A stretch of DNA of 64,000 bases from Peribacillus frigoritolerans_B (GTDB lineage: Bacteria > Bacillota > Bacilli > Bacillales > DSM-1321), in assembly GCF_044762665.1 (NCBI RefSeq), contig NZ_JBIWES010000003.1, positions 186,001 to 250,000 on the forward strand, written 5' to 3'. Position 1 is the stretch's first letter, and every line of letters starts with the position of its first letter. This document shows, in pieces, positions 1 through 9,112 of the stretch. Position numbers and translations under genes: made by a program. Below the pieces are notes generated by a model. It searched no databases and was not told where the DNA came from. It saw only the letters and a list, made by a program, of their open reading frames with translations.

Positions 1-279
1 ATCGTGACAAACAGGTATATGGAAGAGAAGAATATTTCCCCGGTCATACTCAATCCGTATCAACTCCACCATTATTACACCATCCCGCATGAGCTTCTAT
101 CCAATTTACGAAATAAAAAAACGGGGCAAATCGATTGCCTTGTGCTTCACTCCCTAGAAACGATTGAACGGTTCAACTATATTTACCCTGAAAAATGGCT
201 TGAACTATGCGGATATTTCAAAGAGATTATCAGTGTCACGACTCAAACTCCTCCCGTTAGGGCATATGAATCAAATTGA
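1..279 (+). CDS. C-terminal part of unidentified protein, truncated by window edge
   Basis: The reading frame is open at the first base, and the first possible start inside the window is a GTG at base 4 with no visible ribosome-binding site. This is therefore probably the 3' part of a longer gene. The visible 91 residues contain a stretch around residue 43 (DCLVLHSLETIERF) faintly reminiscent of the 'this residue set decides' segment of serine recombinase catalytic domains, but no catalytic serine is visible. I do not recognise the family with confidence. It could equally be a small hypothetical protein. No terminator is obvious directly after it. Confidence 0.4.
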   Translation: MVTNRYMEEKNISPVILNPYQLHHYYTIPHELLSNLRNKKTGQIDCLVLHSLETIERFNYIYPEKWLELCGYFKEIISVTTQTPPVRAYESN

Positions 280-643
280 TGCTTATCATGGTACTTTAGT
301 CATTGAGAATGGATACTAAGGTTTAAAGACATTTTTCATTCATTTACAAAATTTCCTTCCAAGCGCTTTGGGCACAAGAGCGACTCATATATGCTTCTCT
401 CCTCATGATTGTCGCTGTTCCGCTTCTCCCTCTCTTTATCTATTAAATCCCTTCAGACTCATTGGCCATTATATGTATATCAATTTTCCCAATTGTAAGA
501 TTACTAGGAATTATATAACTTCAAAACATTCTTTTGGAAATATAGATAAATTTACGGATAAAGCATAGAAAAATAAGTTAATTTTATATATCATTGGAGA
601 TAGGAATTTTCTTATTTTTTACTTTTACTAGAAAGGAATGTTA
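280..643. other. Intergenic region, no convincing gene
   Basis: This AT-rich stretch separates the partial gene from the PBP gene. A 66-codon open frame lies in it (368-568) but lacks a Shine-Dalgarno and protein-like composition. The end of the gap holds the ribosome-binding site GAAAGGA (631-637) of the PBP gene and presumably its promoter, which I could not define. Confidence 0.6.
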
Positions 644-2761
644 ATGATGGCCAAAGAAAAAAAGAAAAAAACCCCAATTCCTTTCCGACTGAACTTTATG
701 TTCTTTTTAATATTCATTTTATTTTCAAGCTTAATAATCCGGCTTGGCATCGTCCAAATCGTGTATGGGGATGATTACCTCCGCGAAGTCGACCGAACGG
801 AAAACGATGTGGCCAATACCCCCGTTCCCCGTGGCAAGATGTATGACCGCAACTTGAATCCGGTCGTTGATAATGAGCCGCGTAATGCCATCACCTATAC
901 GAAATACCCGAATACGAAAACGGCCGATATGGTGAAGACGGCAGAGGTCCTTGCTACCTTGATAGAAAAGGATACCAAAAAGGTAACCCTTCCGGATAAA
1001 AAGGATTTTTGGATTTTAAAGCATCCGAAAGAAGCCGAAGCCTTGATCACCAAGGCCGAGAGGAAGAAAGTCATCGAAAAGAAATTGGAGCAAAAAGATT
1101 TATACAAACTTCAAATGGAACGGGTAACAGATGAGAATATCAAGGAATTCACCAAGGATGAATTGGAAGTGATCGCCATCTTCCGGGAATTCAATAGTGG
1201 CTATGCCCTCGCACCGTCGATCGTGAAGAATAAAGATGTCACCACTAAGGAATTCGCCAGGGTCAGTGAACATTTGGATGAAATGCCAGGCGTGGATGTA
1301 ACGACGGATTGGGAAAGGACCTATAAGTATGACGAGACCCTCCGCTCGGTTCTTGGCAAGGTCTCTTCTTCCGAAGAAGGCATTCCCAGTGAAAATATCG
1401 ACTATTACCTGGCACGCGACTATACCAGGAATGACCGTGTCGGAAAAAGTTATATTGAAAAACAATATGAAGATGTCCTGCGCGGTCAAAAGACGCGGAT
1501 TGAAAATGTGCTGAGCAAAGGGGAAGTCATCAAAACGAATACCCTCACTGAAGGGCAAAGCGGAAAAGACTTGGTCCTTACAATTGATATGGAGCTGCAG
1601 CAGCAGGTTGAAAAAATCATCGAGAGCGAATTGCGCAAAACCAAGGCTAAGGGAAATACATACTTATTGGATCGTGCCTTCGTCGTTTTAATGGACCCGA
1701 ATACAGGCGAGGTGCTCACGATGGCAGGCAGGCAATACGGCCGTAACAGTAAAACCGGATTGACCGAAATGAACGATTTCGCCCTTGGAAACATTACGAC
1801 ATCCTATACGATGGGATCATCTGTTAAAGGAGCCACTGTCTATACAGGCTTTCAGACAGGAGCCATCGCACCAGGGTCAGCTTTTTTTGACAGAAAACTC
1901 CTTTTAGCAGGGGCTAAGCCCAAAGGATCTTATAGTGATTTGGGTTATGTAACCGATGTCTCCGCGTTAAAGAAATCGTCGAATGTCTATATGTTCATGA
2001 CGGCAATCAAAATTGCCGGCGGTCATTATATCCCTAACCGGCCGTTAGGAATCAACCGGGAAGCTTATTCCATCATGCGGAATCATTATGCCCAATTCGG
2101 CTTGGGTGTCCGCACAGGCATCGACCTGCCAAATGAATCCGTAGGGTTTAAAGGCGTCGATATGTCAACAGACGGATTGCTGCTGGATTTATCGATTGGC
2201 CAGTATGATACATATACCCCTATGCAATTGGCACAGTACGTTTCGACGATTGCAAACGGCGGAAAAAGGCTTGAGCCCCATATGGTCAGGGAAATCAGGA
2301 ATCCATCCAACGAACACAATGAATTGGGCAGCGTCTTTAAAACAATGAGTCCCAAAGTGTTAAACGATTTAGGCGGGAAAGACGTTTGGATGCAGCGTGT
2401 CCAGGAAGGATTCAGGCAGGTTGCCCAGGAGCCAGGCGGGACGGCATATAAATATTTCGGCGGGAAGTCCTACCGTGCGGCAGCAAAAACGGGTACTGCC
2501 GAGGCCTTTTACGACGGACCGCGGAGGAATCAATATAGCGCGCCAGTCCCGACTATCAATCTGACGCTTGTAGGTTATGCACCTCACAATAATCCGGAAG
2601 TGGCATTTTCTGTCGTCGTGCCATGGGTTTATCAAGGTCAGCCCTCCGATGATATTAACAAACGGATCGGGCGGGACGTAATGGACGCCTACTTTAAATT
2701 GAAGGAAAAAAGGGCAAAAGGTGAATCTGATGAAGTTAAAGCAGTAGAAAGCACTCAATGA
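644..2761 (+). CDS. pbpA: Class B penicillin-binding protein (PbpA/PbpH type)
   Basis: A monofunctional transpeptidase of about 705 residues that crosslinks peptidoglycan outside the membrane. A lysine-rich cytoplasmic N-terminus is followed by one membrane anchor (about residues 17-40), a PBP dimerisation domain with the PRGKMYDRN motif, and a transpeptidase domain. The three active-site motifs are visible: SSVK near residue 393, SSN near 446 and KTGT near 616. Length and the whole N-terminal half match Bacillus PBP2A/PbpH, the pair of redundant elongation-specific PBPs required for rod shape. I cannot tell PbpA from PbpH, so the symbol names the family type. GAAAGGA lies at 631-637, which favours the ATG at 644 (or 647) over the one at 638. 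It stands alone and ends in a strong terminator. Confidence 0.9.
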   Translation: MMAKEKKKKTPIPFRLNFMFFLIFILFSSLIIRLGIVQIVYGDDYLREVDRTENDVANTPVPRGKMYDRNLNPVVDNEPRNAITYTKYPNTKTADMVKTAEVLATLIEKDTKKVTLPDKKDFWILKHPKEAEALITKAERKKVIEKKLEQKDLYKLQMERVTDENIKEFTKDELEVIAIFREFNSGYALAPSIVKNKDVTTKEFARVSEHLDEMPGVDVTTDWERTYKYDETLRSVLGKVSSSEEGIPSENIDYYLARDYTRNDRVGKSYIEKQYEDVLRGQKTRIENVLSKGEVIKTNTLTEGQSGKDLVLTIDMELQQQVEKIIESELRKTKAKGNTYLLDRAFVVLMDPNTGEVLTMAGRQYGRNSKTGLTEMNDFALGNITTSYTMGSSVKGATVYTGFQTGAIAPGSAFFDRKLLLAGAKPKGSYSDLGYVTDVSALKKSSNVYMFMTAIKIAGGHYIPNRPLGINREAYSIMRNHYAQFGLGVRTGIDLPNESVGFKGVDMSTDGLLLDLSIGQYDTYTPMQLAQYVSTIANGGKRLEPHMVREIRNPSNEHNELGSVFKTMSPKVLNDLGGKDVWMQRVQEGFRQVAQEPGGTAYKYFGGKSYRAAAKTGTAEAFYDGPRRNQYSAPVPTINLTLVGYAPHNNPEVAFSVVVPWVYQGQPSDDINKRIGRDVMDAYFKLKEKRAKGESDEVKAVESTQ

Positions 2762-2774
2762 TTAATACAAAAAA

Positions 2775-2806
2775 GGGCCTGCTCGAAATCGAGCAGGCCC
2801 TTTTAT
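2775..2806. terminator. Bidirectional rho-independent terminator
   Basis: A 12-bp perfect stem (GGGCCTGCTCGA and its complement) is flanked by A4 on the left and TTTTAT on the right. It can serve both the PBP gene and the convergent CBS gene. Confidence 0.9.
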
Positions 2807-2815
2807 GATGCCCAT

Positions 2816-3283
2816 TTATTCCAGCTTTTGAACGAATTCCTTATAAAGGGCCCTAAGGGCATCTCCCCTGCTGATGATGCCGACGACTTTATCATTTTTG
2901 TCCACGACGGGGATTTTCTTGAAATGATGCTTGGAAAGCACCTTTATCAATTCATCTAGCGGATCTTCGGGAGATAGCTTTGTAATCCTTTTATTTTTAA
3001 TGATTTGTGAGACTTTATCATTCATTTTGGATGTAACCTTTTCATCCAATTCTTCACCGGGAAGAACCGTAATATAGGTGAAATACCCCATGATGGCTTC
3101 CTCTGCAGGCGTTAAGTAACGAAGGATATCCCCGTCCGTCACCATTCCCAATAGCCTATCATGTTCATCCACAACGGGGACCCCGCCCACTTTATTATCG
3201 ATCAAGATCCGCAGAATTTCCTTTAATGTAAAATCAGGACGGGCTACAAAGACTTCCCTTATCATGAAATCCTTAACTAACAT
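2816..3283 (-). CDS. CBS-domain pair protein
   Basis: A 155-residue soluble protein made of two CBS motifs: residues about 1-55 (MLVKDFMIREVFVARPD... GVPVVDEHDRLLGMVTDGDIL) and about 95-150 (KIPVVDKNDKVVGIISRGDAL). Such stand-alone Bateman modules bind adenosine nucleotides and act as energy or nucleotide sensors; the partner here is unknown. The segment between the motifs is longer than usual and carries charged residues. The start ATG is preceded by AGGGGTGG at good spacing. It is transcribed towards the PBP gene and shares its terminator. It lies 68 bp downstream of glpK on the same strand, so co-transcription is possible, but nothing shows that their functions are linked. Confidence 0.85.
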   Translation of the reverse strand: MLVKDFMIREVFVARPDFTLKEILRILIDNKVGGVPVVDEHDRLLGMVTDGDILRYLTPAEEAIMGYFTYITVLPGEELDEKVTSKMNDKVSQIIKNKRITKLSPEDPLDELIKVLSKHHFKKIPVVDKNDKVVGIISRGDALRALYKEFVQKLE

Positions 3284-3351
3284 ATTACCACCCCTTTTTT
3301 AAGTTTGTACGTTCTGTATTCATCCCTCCCCTATTAATGCCCTTACTTACT

Positions 3352-4842
3352 CTATTTAAAAACCCTTGCCGCCTGAACTGCCTTTTTCCAGCCATCATAT
3401 AAATCTTTCCGTTCCTGTTCTTCCATCTCGGGTTCGAATTTCTTATCGACTGCCCATAGCTTTGAAATCTCTTCCTGATCTTCCCAATATCCGACAGCGA
3501 GCCCTGCCAAATACGCCGCTCCTAACGCTGTCGTTTCACTAATGACGGGTCTTTCGACTGGTACATTCAGGAGGCCGCTTTGGAATTCCATCAAGAAGTT
3601 GTTTTTGACAACCCCGCCATCGACCCTCAATGCCTTTAGGTTAATCCCTGAATCGACTTCCATGGCGCTAAGGACATCTTTTGTCTGGTAGGCCAATGCT
3701 TCCAATGTTGCCCGGACGAAATGCTCCTTCGATGTCCCCCTTGTCAGTCCGAATACAGCTCCCTTGACATCACTATCCCAATAAGGGGTGCCTAATCCAA
3801 CAAATGCGGGAACTACATAGACACCATCGGCTGAAGTGACCCGCAAAGCATACTTTTCACTGTCTTTCGGATCATTCAAGAGTTTCAGTCCATCCCTTAA
3901 CCATTGTATGGCCGAACCTGCGACAAAAATACTTCCTTCCAAGGCATATTCGACTTTTCCATTCAGCCCCCATGCAATCGTGGTCAAAAGGCCATGCTCT
4001 GATTTCACTGCCTTTTCTCCTGTGTTCATCAGCATGAAGCATCCGGTGCCATACGTATTCTTAGCCATTCCTTTTTCAAAGCATTCTTGGCCGAACAAAG
4101 CAGCCTGTTGATCTCCCGCTGCTCCGGCAATCGGAATTTCGTGCCCAAAGAAATGGTGTGGCGCTGTTTTCCCATATATCTCCGATGAAGAGCGAACATC
4201 CGGAAGCATCGATCGCGGCACTTGCAGGATTTCCAGCAGCTCTTCGTCCCACTTCAGGTCATGAATGTTATACATCAACGTCCTTGAAGCATTCGAATAA
4301 TCGGTTATATGTGCTTTACCACCCGAAAGTTTCCATATTAGCCACGTATCGATCGTACCAAACAATAAGTCTCCATTTTCAGCCTTTTCCCGTGCCCCAT
4401 CTACATGGTCGAGAATCCATTTCACCTTTGTACCGGAAAAATATGCATCAATCAACAAACCGGTTTTCTGCAAAAATAAGTCATCGAGGCCCTCATCCTT
4501 CAATTGCGTACAAATTTCGCTTGTCTGCCGGGATTGCCAGACGATGGCATGATGAATCGGCTGTCCTGTTTCCTTATCCCACACCACGGTCGTCTCGCGT
4601 TGATTCGTTATGCCAATTCCAGCGATCTGGTCAGGCTTTACATTCATTTCCGATAGACAGGAAGCGATTACCGATAGGATGGAACCCCAAATTTCATTGG
4701 CGTTATGCTCCACCCATCCTGGATTCGGGAAATATTGGGTGAATTCCTTTTGGGCAATATGCAAAACTTCCCCGCTTTTATTAAATAAAATGGCCCGGGA
4801 ACTTGTCGTTCCCTGGTCCAATGATAGTATGTAAGTCTCCAC
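3352..4842 (-). CDS. glpK: Glycerol kinase
   Basis: Phosphorylates glycerol with ATP to sn-glycerol 3-phosphate in the cytoplasm. The FGGY-kinase signature parts are clear: the N-terminal phosphate loop (ILSLDQGTTSSRAI), ITNQRET, the GTGCFMLMNTG segment and the C-terminal DGGVVKNNFLMQ-like block. I set the start at the GTG giving VETYILSLDQ. AGGAGG sits eight bases upstream of that codon, inside what would otherwise be coding sequence of a longer frame, and the resulting 496 residues equal the usual family length. A histidine in the HHFFGHEIPI stretch suggests the HPr-phosphorylated, PTS-controlled form seen in Firmicutes. glpF and glpD are not adjacent here. Its promoter region is shared with the divergent AIM24 gene. 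Confidence 0.97.
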   Translation of the reverse strand: METYILSLDQGTTSSRAILFNKSGEVLHIAQKEFTQYFPNPGWVEHNANEIWGSILSVIASCLSEMNVKPDQIAGIGITNQRETTVVWDKETGQPIHHAIVWQSRQTSEICTQLKDEGLDDLFLQKTGLLIDAYFSGTKVKWILDHVDGAREKAENGDLLFGTIDTWLIWKLSGGKAHITDYSNASRTLMYNIHDLKWDEELLEILQVPRSMLPDVRSSSEIYGKTAPHHFFGHEIPIAGAAGDQQAALFGQECFEKGMAKNTYGTGCFMLMNTGEKAVKSEHGLLTTIAWGLNGKVEYALEGSIFVAGSAIQWLRDGLKLLNDPKDSEKYALRVTSADGVYVVPAFVGLGTPYWDSDVKGAVFGLTRGTSKEHFVRATLEALAYQTKDVLSAMEVDSGINLKALRVDGGVVKNNFLMEFQSGLLNVPVERPVISETTALGAAYLAGLAVGYWEDQEEISKLWAVDKKFEPEMEEQERKDLYDGWKKAVQAARVFK

Positions 4843-5032
4843 GGCTGTCTCCTCCTGCACTTAAGAAAAGGTTCATTTCAGCTTAAGTGTCATGCTGTTT
4901 TTTCTTTCTTCATTTTACTAGATATACCCTTGAAAACAAAAAATATATAAATTACAGCAGTAAACTGAAAAATATTGGCAGGTTAAGAGTTTATCTTTTA
5001 CAATGAAAATAAGCGGATGGGAGGAATGGAAA

Positions 5033-5824
5033 TTGAATAATCATGAAATAGATTTTAAGTTATATGGAGATGACATGCAGTTTGTTGAAGTGGAATTGGA
5101 CCCTCAGGAAACGGTGATTGCCGAAGCTGGAAGTTTAATGATGATGGAAGATCAAATCAAGATGGAAACCATCTTTGGTGATGGGTCTTCGAATGGTGAC
5201 AGCGGTATGATGGGTAAGCTATTCGGTGCCGGGAAACGGCTCCTTACTGGTGAAAGTCTTTTCATGACGGCTTTTACGAATGAAGGACGAGATAAAAAAC
5301 ACGTTTCATTCGCCTCGCCTTATCCAGGGAAAATCATCCCGATGGATTTAAGCGAGCTAGGCGGGAAAATCATTTGTCAAAAGGACGCTTTCCTGGCGGC
5401 TGCAAAAGGCGTTTCGGTCGGAATTGAGTTTCAGAGAAAAATAGGGGCAGGCTTCTTTGGCGGTGAAGGCTTCATCATGCAAAAACTAGAAGGAGATGGA
5501 ATGACCTTCGTTCATGCCGGCGGCACGATCCATAAAAAGGAATTGGCAGCAGGAGAGATTTTACGCGTCGATACAGGATGTTTAGTGGCAATGACTAGCG
5601 GGGTAGATTATAATATCGAAACTGTAAAAGGCGTGAAAACCGCTTTGTTCGGAGGCGAAGGTTTATTCTTTGCAACATTAAAAGGGCCCGGGACAGTCTG
5701 GGTGCAATCTTTGCCATTCAGCCGGCTTGCCAGCCGTGTATTTGCTGCAGCGCCGCAAAATGGAGGATCATCCGAAGAAGGCAGCGTAGCAAGAGGCTTA
5801 TTCAATTTATTCAACGATAAATAA
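5033..5824 (+). CDS. AIM24 family protein (TIGR00266-like)
   Basis: A protein of about 263 residues of the AIM24/TIGR00266 family, whose biochemical role is not established. The family's repeated beta-strand pattern is present: AEAGSLMMMEDQIKM near the start, GESLFMTAFTNEG in the middle, then the glycine-rich IGAGFFGGEGFIMQKLEGDG, FVHAGGTI, and near the end TALFGGEGLFFATLKGPGTV. An ATG at 5003 is in frame, but GGGAGG at 5019-5024 lies eight bases before the TTG at 5033, so I favour the TTG start (LNNHEIDF). The C-terminal 20 residues are low-complexity and polar. It is divergent from glpK, and a weak hairpin follows the stop. Confidence 0.85.
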   Translation: MNNHEIDFKLYGDDMQFVEVELDPQETVIAEAGSLMMMEDQIKMETIFGDGSSNGDSGMMGKLFGAGKRLLTGESLFMTAFTNEGRDKKHVSFASPYPGKIIPMDLSELGGKIICQKDAFLAAAKGVSVGIEFQRKIGAGFFGGEGFIMQKLEGDGMTFVHAGGTIHKKELAAGEILRVDTGCLVAMTSGVDYNIETVKGVKTALFGGEGLFFATLKGPGTVWVQSLPFSRLASRVFAAAPQNGGSSEEGSVARGLFNLFNDK

Positions 5825-5835
5825 GAACCGGACCA

Positions 5836-5869
5836 ATGGCTGCCATCCTGGCAGTCATTGATCTCTTTT
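5836..5869 (+). terminator. Probable terminator after the AIM24 gene
   Basis: A 10-bp stem (ATGGCTGCCA with TGGCAGTCAT, one G-T pair) with a three-base loop is followed by a pyrimidine-rich tail ending in TTTT. It is weaker than the other terminators in the window. Confidence 0.45.
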
Positions 5870-5889
5870 GGAAAAGGGTGGGTAGCTAC

Positions 5890-6120
5890 ATGCAGCTTGT
5901 TAAGTGGTCCTACATGAGACGCTATAATATCAGGGCAATTTTTGATCAATTCCCGAATTCGCCTGTCATTTTCCGAAAAATAAGAGATTACCATTTTGTT
6001 TATACCGTTCATTGGACAGCTGCCGATCCCCCTATCGGCATAAAAGAGCTTGAAGAAATGGAACAGCTGCTCAACCGTGAGCTCGGTACTGAACTGCAAT
6101 ATCTCTATCGGAAAAAATGA
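5890..6120 (+). CDS. Conserved-looking small protein, unknown function
   Basis: A 76-residue basic and aromatic-rich protein starting MQLVKWSYMRRYNIRA. I recognise no domain. Sequence composition (DFPNSPVIFRKIRDYHFVY-like core, then a Glu-rich helix ending LQYLYRKK) looks like a real soluble protein. The start is chosen at the ATG preceded by GGGTGGG; an upstream ATG at 5836 lies in the terminator-like hairpin and has no ribosome-binding site. It ends one base before the convergent SDR gene ends, with no terminator between them. Confidence 0.55.
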   Translation: MQLVKWSYMRRYNIRAIFDQFPNSPVIFRKIRDYHFVYTVHWTAADPPIGIKELEEMEQLLNRELGTELQYLYRKK

Positions 6121-6121
6121 G

Positions 6122-6871
6122 TTACTCCTCGTACACCATTTTTCTTGTCATGCCTCCATCGACGATAAGATCCTCACCCGTAACGAAATTATTTTCCGTT
6201 GCCGTCAAATAAAGACAGGCCCTTGCAATATCTTCCGGTTTGCCAACCCGATTTGAAAAATGCTGCTGGTGATCTTTATCCCTAAGCGATTCATAATCTC
6301 CTGTTTCAATCCACCCCGGAGAAATCGAATTGACCGTAATTTTCTCTTTGCCCAAAGAAGCGGCAAGTGCATGTGTCAGTGCTTTGATCCCTCCTTTTGT
6401 CGCTGCATAGGATTCCGAATCCGGCTCAGACATCATCGCTCTCGTTGATGCTATATTGATGATTGCACCTCCCATTTCATTTTTCCGCATCGATTCTGCC
6501 GCGGCCCGGGAACAGAGGAAAACACTGCGCAAATTCGTATTCATCATATCGTCCCATTCCTCAATCGTCAGATCATAAAGCGATTTGAATAATGCCTTTC
6601 CTGCATTATTGATTAATATATCAATGGTCTTATATGTTTTTAGAGTTACATCCATCAAATGTTGAATGTCAGCTTCCTTGCGTACATCCGTTGTAACGAA
6701 CATGGCTTCATGACCGTTACTTTTGAGCTCTTCCACATACAGAAGACCTTCCCGCTCGTCCAAATCAGCGAGAACGACTGAAGCGCCGCTTTCTGCATAT
6801 CCCTTTGCCACGCCTCTCCCTATCCCATTCGAAGCGCCTGTAACAATCACCGTTTTATTTTTGAAACCCAT
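6122..6871 (-). CDS. Short-chain dehydrogenase/reductase (SDR)
   Basis: A classical 249-residue SDR, an NAD(P)-dependent oxidoreductase of unknown substrate. The cofactor motif TGASNGIG lies at residues about 11-18, NNAG near 88, the catalytic serine in NIASTRA, and the YxxxK pair in SESYAATKGG; the C-terminal FVTGEDLIVDGG is the usual family ending. An acidic residue ends the second strand (LADLDER), which in this family favours NAD over NADP. The longer frame beginning at 6946 was rejected because GTGAGG precedes the inner ATG (MGFKNKTV) and the shorter form has normal SDR length. Overall it resembles glucose/sugar dehydrogenase-like SDRs. No neighbouring gene suggests a pathway. Confidence 0.88.
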   Translation of the reverse strand: MGFKNKTVIVTGASNGIGRGVAKGYAESGASVVLADLDEREGLLYVEELKSNGHEAMFVTTDVRKEADIQHLMDVTLKTYKTIDILINNAGKALFKSLYDLTIEEWDDMMNTNLRSVFLCSRAAAESMRKNEMGGAIINIASTRAMMSEPDSESYAATKGGIKALTHALAASLGKEKITVNSISPGWIETGDYESLRDKDHQQHFSNRVGKPEDIARACLYLTATENNFVTGEDLIVDGGMTRKMVYEE

Positions 6872-7113
6872 TATTCCAACCTCACTTTCACAGTTTTTTC
6901 CCTTATCATCATATCCAATCCGCTTCACTTCAAACAAATTTGACATATTGAAAAATCCTTCTCCTTATCATCAATAATAACAGGACCCTTATTTTTTTGT
7001 AGCTGCCCTAAAGTGATGTATGATAGATAGTAACAACAAGAATGAACCAGGAGTGAATGGCATCCGCTATTATCTTTCTTACAGTGTAAAAATTTATATT
7101 GGAGGAATGTAAA

Positions 7114-7416
7114 ATGGACTTATTAAAAAATGTGTTTTCATTAGGATTAGGTGCTGCCGCTTCTACAAAAGAGCAAATTGAAAAAGCAGTGGACTCTCTT
7201 GTCAAAAAAGGCGATATCAGCAAAGAAGACTCCAAGGTCCTTATTAAGCAATGGGTCGAAAAAGGGGAACAAGCCCAAAAGCAGCTGGATGATTCCGTCA
7301 AGGCCAAAGTCAATCAAGCGCTCAATGGCCTAAACTTGGCAACTAAAGAAGAAGTCCAGGAATTGGAGCGCCGTATCGTAATTTTGGAGAAACAGAACCA
7401 AAACTTACAATCGTGA
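7114..7416 (+). CDS. Phasin-like small helical protein
   Basis: A 100-residue, almost wholly helical, lysine- and glutamate-rich protein. It begins MDLLKNVFSLGLGAAASTKEQ and continues with KKGDISKEDSKVLIKQWVEKG, the pattern of the phasin / polyhydroxyalkanoate granule-associated family. A coiled-coil C-terminus (EEVQELERRIVILEKQNQNLQ) follows. GGAGG sits eight bases before the chosen ATG; the frame also opens at an upstream TTG overlapping that site. It lies 14 bp before the UbiB gene, so the two form an operon. Phasins coat PHA granules, but no PHA synthesis gene lies nearby; in this family many members are simply membrane- or lipid-associated accessory proteins. The function is inferred from resemblance only. 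Confidence 0.7.
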   Translation: MDLLKNVFSLGLGAAASTKEQIEKAVDSLVKKGDISKEDSKVLIKQWVEKGEQAQKQLDDSVKAKVNQALNGLNLATKEEVQELERRIVILEKQNQNLQS

Positions 7417-7430
7417 CAGGAGGTACTTGA

Positions 7431-9101
7431 ATGTTTCGCAAGCGACTGAAACACGCACACCGTTACCAGGAAATCATTAATGCCTTCTTGAAAAATGGTT
7501 TCGGTTACTTCATCCATCGTTTGGGATTATCCGAGAGCAAAGCGGGATCGAAACTCCAACCCGATGAAAACCTGAACCTCCGCTCAATCGGAGAGCGGCT
7601 GCATACGATATTACAAAGCTTGGGACCTACATTCATTAAACTTGGACAGATTGCAAGTACGAGGCGTGATTTCGTTCCTGACGAAATCGTCCGTGAGCTT
7701 GAAAAGCTACAGGACCAGGTCACCCCTTTTCCATTTGATAAGGTCCGTAAAATTGTCGAAGCCGAATTGGGTGATTCTTTGGAAAACATTTTTCTGGAAT
7801 TTAATGAAACCCCACTGGCTACCGCTTCGATTGGACAGGTCCACACGGCACGGCTTCCGTCACAGGAAGTCGTAGCAATCAAAGTGCAGCGCCCCGATAT
7901 TCTGCCGACGGTGGAAACGGATTTGGAAATTCTCGATGATTTGGCAAGACTTATGGAAGCTCGCATATCTTGGGCAAGACGTTATCAAATCAGAAAAATG
8001 ATTGATGAATTCGCTAAATCACTCCGTGCAGAACTCGATTATAACTATGAGGGTCGAAACGGGGAAAGAATTGCCAAGCAATTCATCGATGATCAAGGGT
8101 TTAAGGTACCAAGGATCCATTGGGAGTTTTCCACAAAAAGGGTCCTGACAATGGATTTCATTCAAGGAATTAAGGTCAATCATTATAAACAGCTTGATGA
8201 TGAAGGTTATGATCGCCGGCAAATCGCGGAAAGATTAGCGAACTCCATGCTTCATCAAATATTGATCGATGGCTTTTATCACGGCGATCCCCACCCAGGC
8301 AATATCATCATTTTGCCAGGGAATGTAGTCGCACTCATGGATTTTGGAATGGTGGGACGTCTGGAGGAAGAAACGAAGTATCAGTTCGCCTCACTTGTCA
8401 TCAATCTGAAACGCGGAAGCACCAATGGATTGATCAAGACACTTTCAGATATGGGCCTCCTGACGGACGAAATCGATATGGCACCATTAAGGGGGGATAT
8501 TGATGAACTGCGAAATAAATATTATGATATCCCATTGAGCCAAATCAGCTTAGGCGGAGCAGTCAATGACCTGTTCACCGTTGCCAATCGGCACCAAGTC
8601 CAAATCCCTCCCGAATTCACGATGCTCGGAAAGGCTCTGCTTACCATGGAGGCCATTGTCGAAGGGCTAGATCCGAATTTCAGCATCATGAAGGCAGCTG
8701 AACCTTTTGGGGAAAGGCTTTTTAAAGAACGCTACAACCCAAAAAACATTGCGAAGAACGCCTGGAATCAATTCATTGAGTCTGCTGAAGCCATTGCCGA
8801 ACTGCCCAAGGATCTCAAGGAAGTGACGGGTATCATTAAAAAAGGGAAATTGCGGCTCGATATTAACATCCCAGAACTTCAAGTTTTTTTACATAAGCTT
8901 GATCAAATCTCGAACCGGCTGTCGTTCAGTATTATCCTGCTTGCATTCAGCATAATCATGGTCGGTCTCATTATCGGCTCTGCAATCGGCGGGGAAACCT
9001 TGACCTTATGGAAGATACCGGTTATCGAGATTGGATTTGTCGTTGCAACCCTGATGTTCTTACTTATGCTCTATACCATTTTCAGATCCGGAAAAATGTA
9101 A
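7431..9101 (+). CDS. UbiB/AarF (ABC1) family atypical kinase
   Basis: A 556-residue member of the ABC1/UbiB family of kinase-fold ATPases, membrane-tethered and linked elsewhere to quinone and lipid homeostasis. The family hallmarks are visible: KxGQ (GPTFIKLGQIAS, about residue 67), the alanine-rich nucleotide loop (PLATASIGQVH), the ATP-binding lysine in VVAIKVQRP, the catalytic HGDPHPGNI and the metal-binding DFG in ALMDFGMVG. Two membrane helices close the C-terminus (SFSIILLAFSIIMVGLIIG and VIEIGFVVATLMFLLML). AGGAGGT precedes the ATG. Gram-positives such as this usually make menaquinone, so a classical ubiquinone role is unlikely; a lipid or quinone-extraction role is my inference. It forms an operon with the phasin-like gene. 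Confidence 0.9.
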   Translation: MFRKRLKHAHRYQEIINAFLKNGFGYFIHRLGLSESKAGSKLQPDENLNLRSIGERLHTILQSLGPTFIKLGQIASTRRDFVPDEIVRELEKLQDQVTPFPFDKVRKIVEAELGDSLENIFLEFNETPLATASIGQVHTARLPSQEVVAIKVQRPDILPTVETDLEILDDLARLMEARISWARRYQIRKMIDEFAKSLRAELDYNYEGRNGERIAKQFIDDQGFKVPRIHWEFSTKRVLTMDFIQGIKVNHYKQLDDEGYDRRQIAERLANSMLHQILIDGFYHGDPHPGNIIILPGNVVALMDFGMVGRLEEETKYQFASLVINLKRGSTNGLIKTLSDMGLLTDEIDMAPLRGDIDELRNKYYDIPLSQISLGGAVNDLFTVANRHQVQIPPEFTMLGKALLTMEAIVEGLDPNFSIMKAAEPFGERLFKERYNPKNIAKNAWNQFIESAEAIAELPKDLKEVTGIIKKGKLRLDINIPELQVFLHKLDQISNRLSFSIILLAFSIIMVGLIIGSAIGGETLTLWKIPVIEIGFVVATLMFLLMLYTIFRSGKM

Positions 9102-9112
9102 ACTTACTAAAC

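Noticed and set aside
368..568. 66-codon ORF upstream of the PBP gene
   Set aside because: No ribosome-binding site; composition of an AT-rich non-coding stretch.
1100..1558. 152-codon ORF antisense to the PBP gene
   Set aside because: A shadow frame of a well-supported gene; no start signals.
4158..4742. 194-codon ORF antisense to glpK
   Set aside because: A shadow frame of glycerol kinase.
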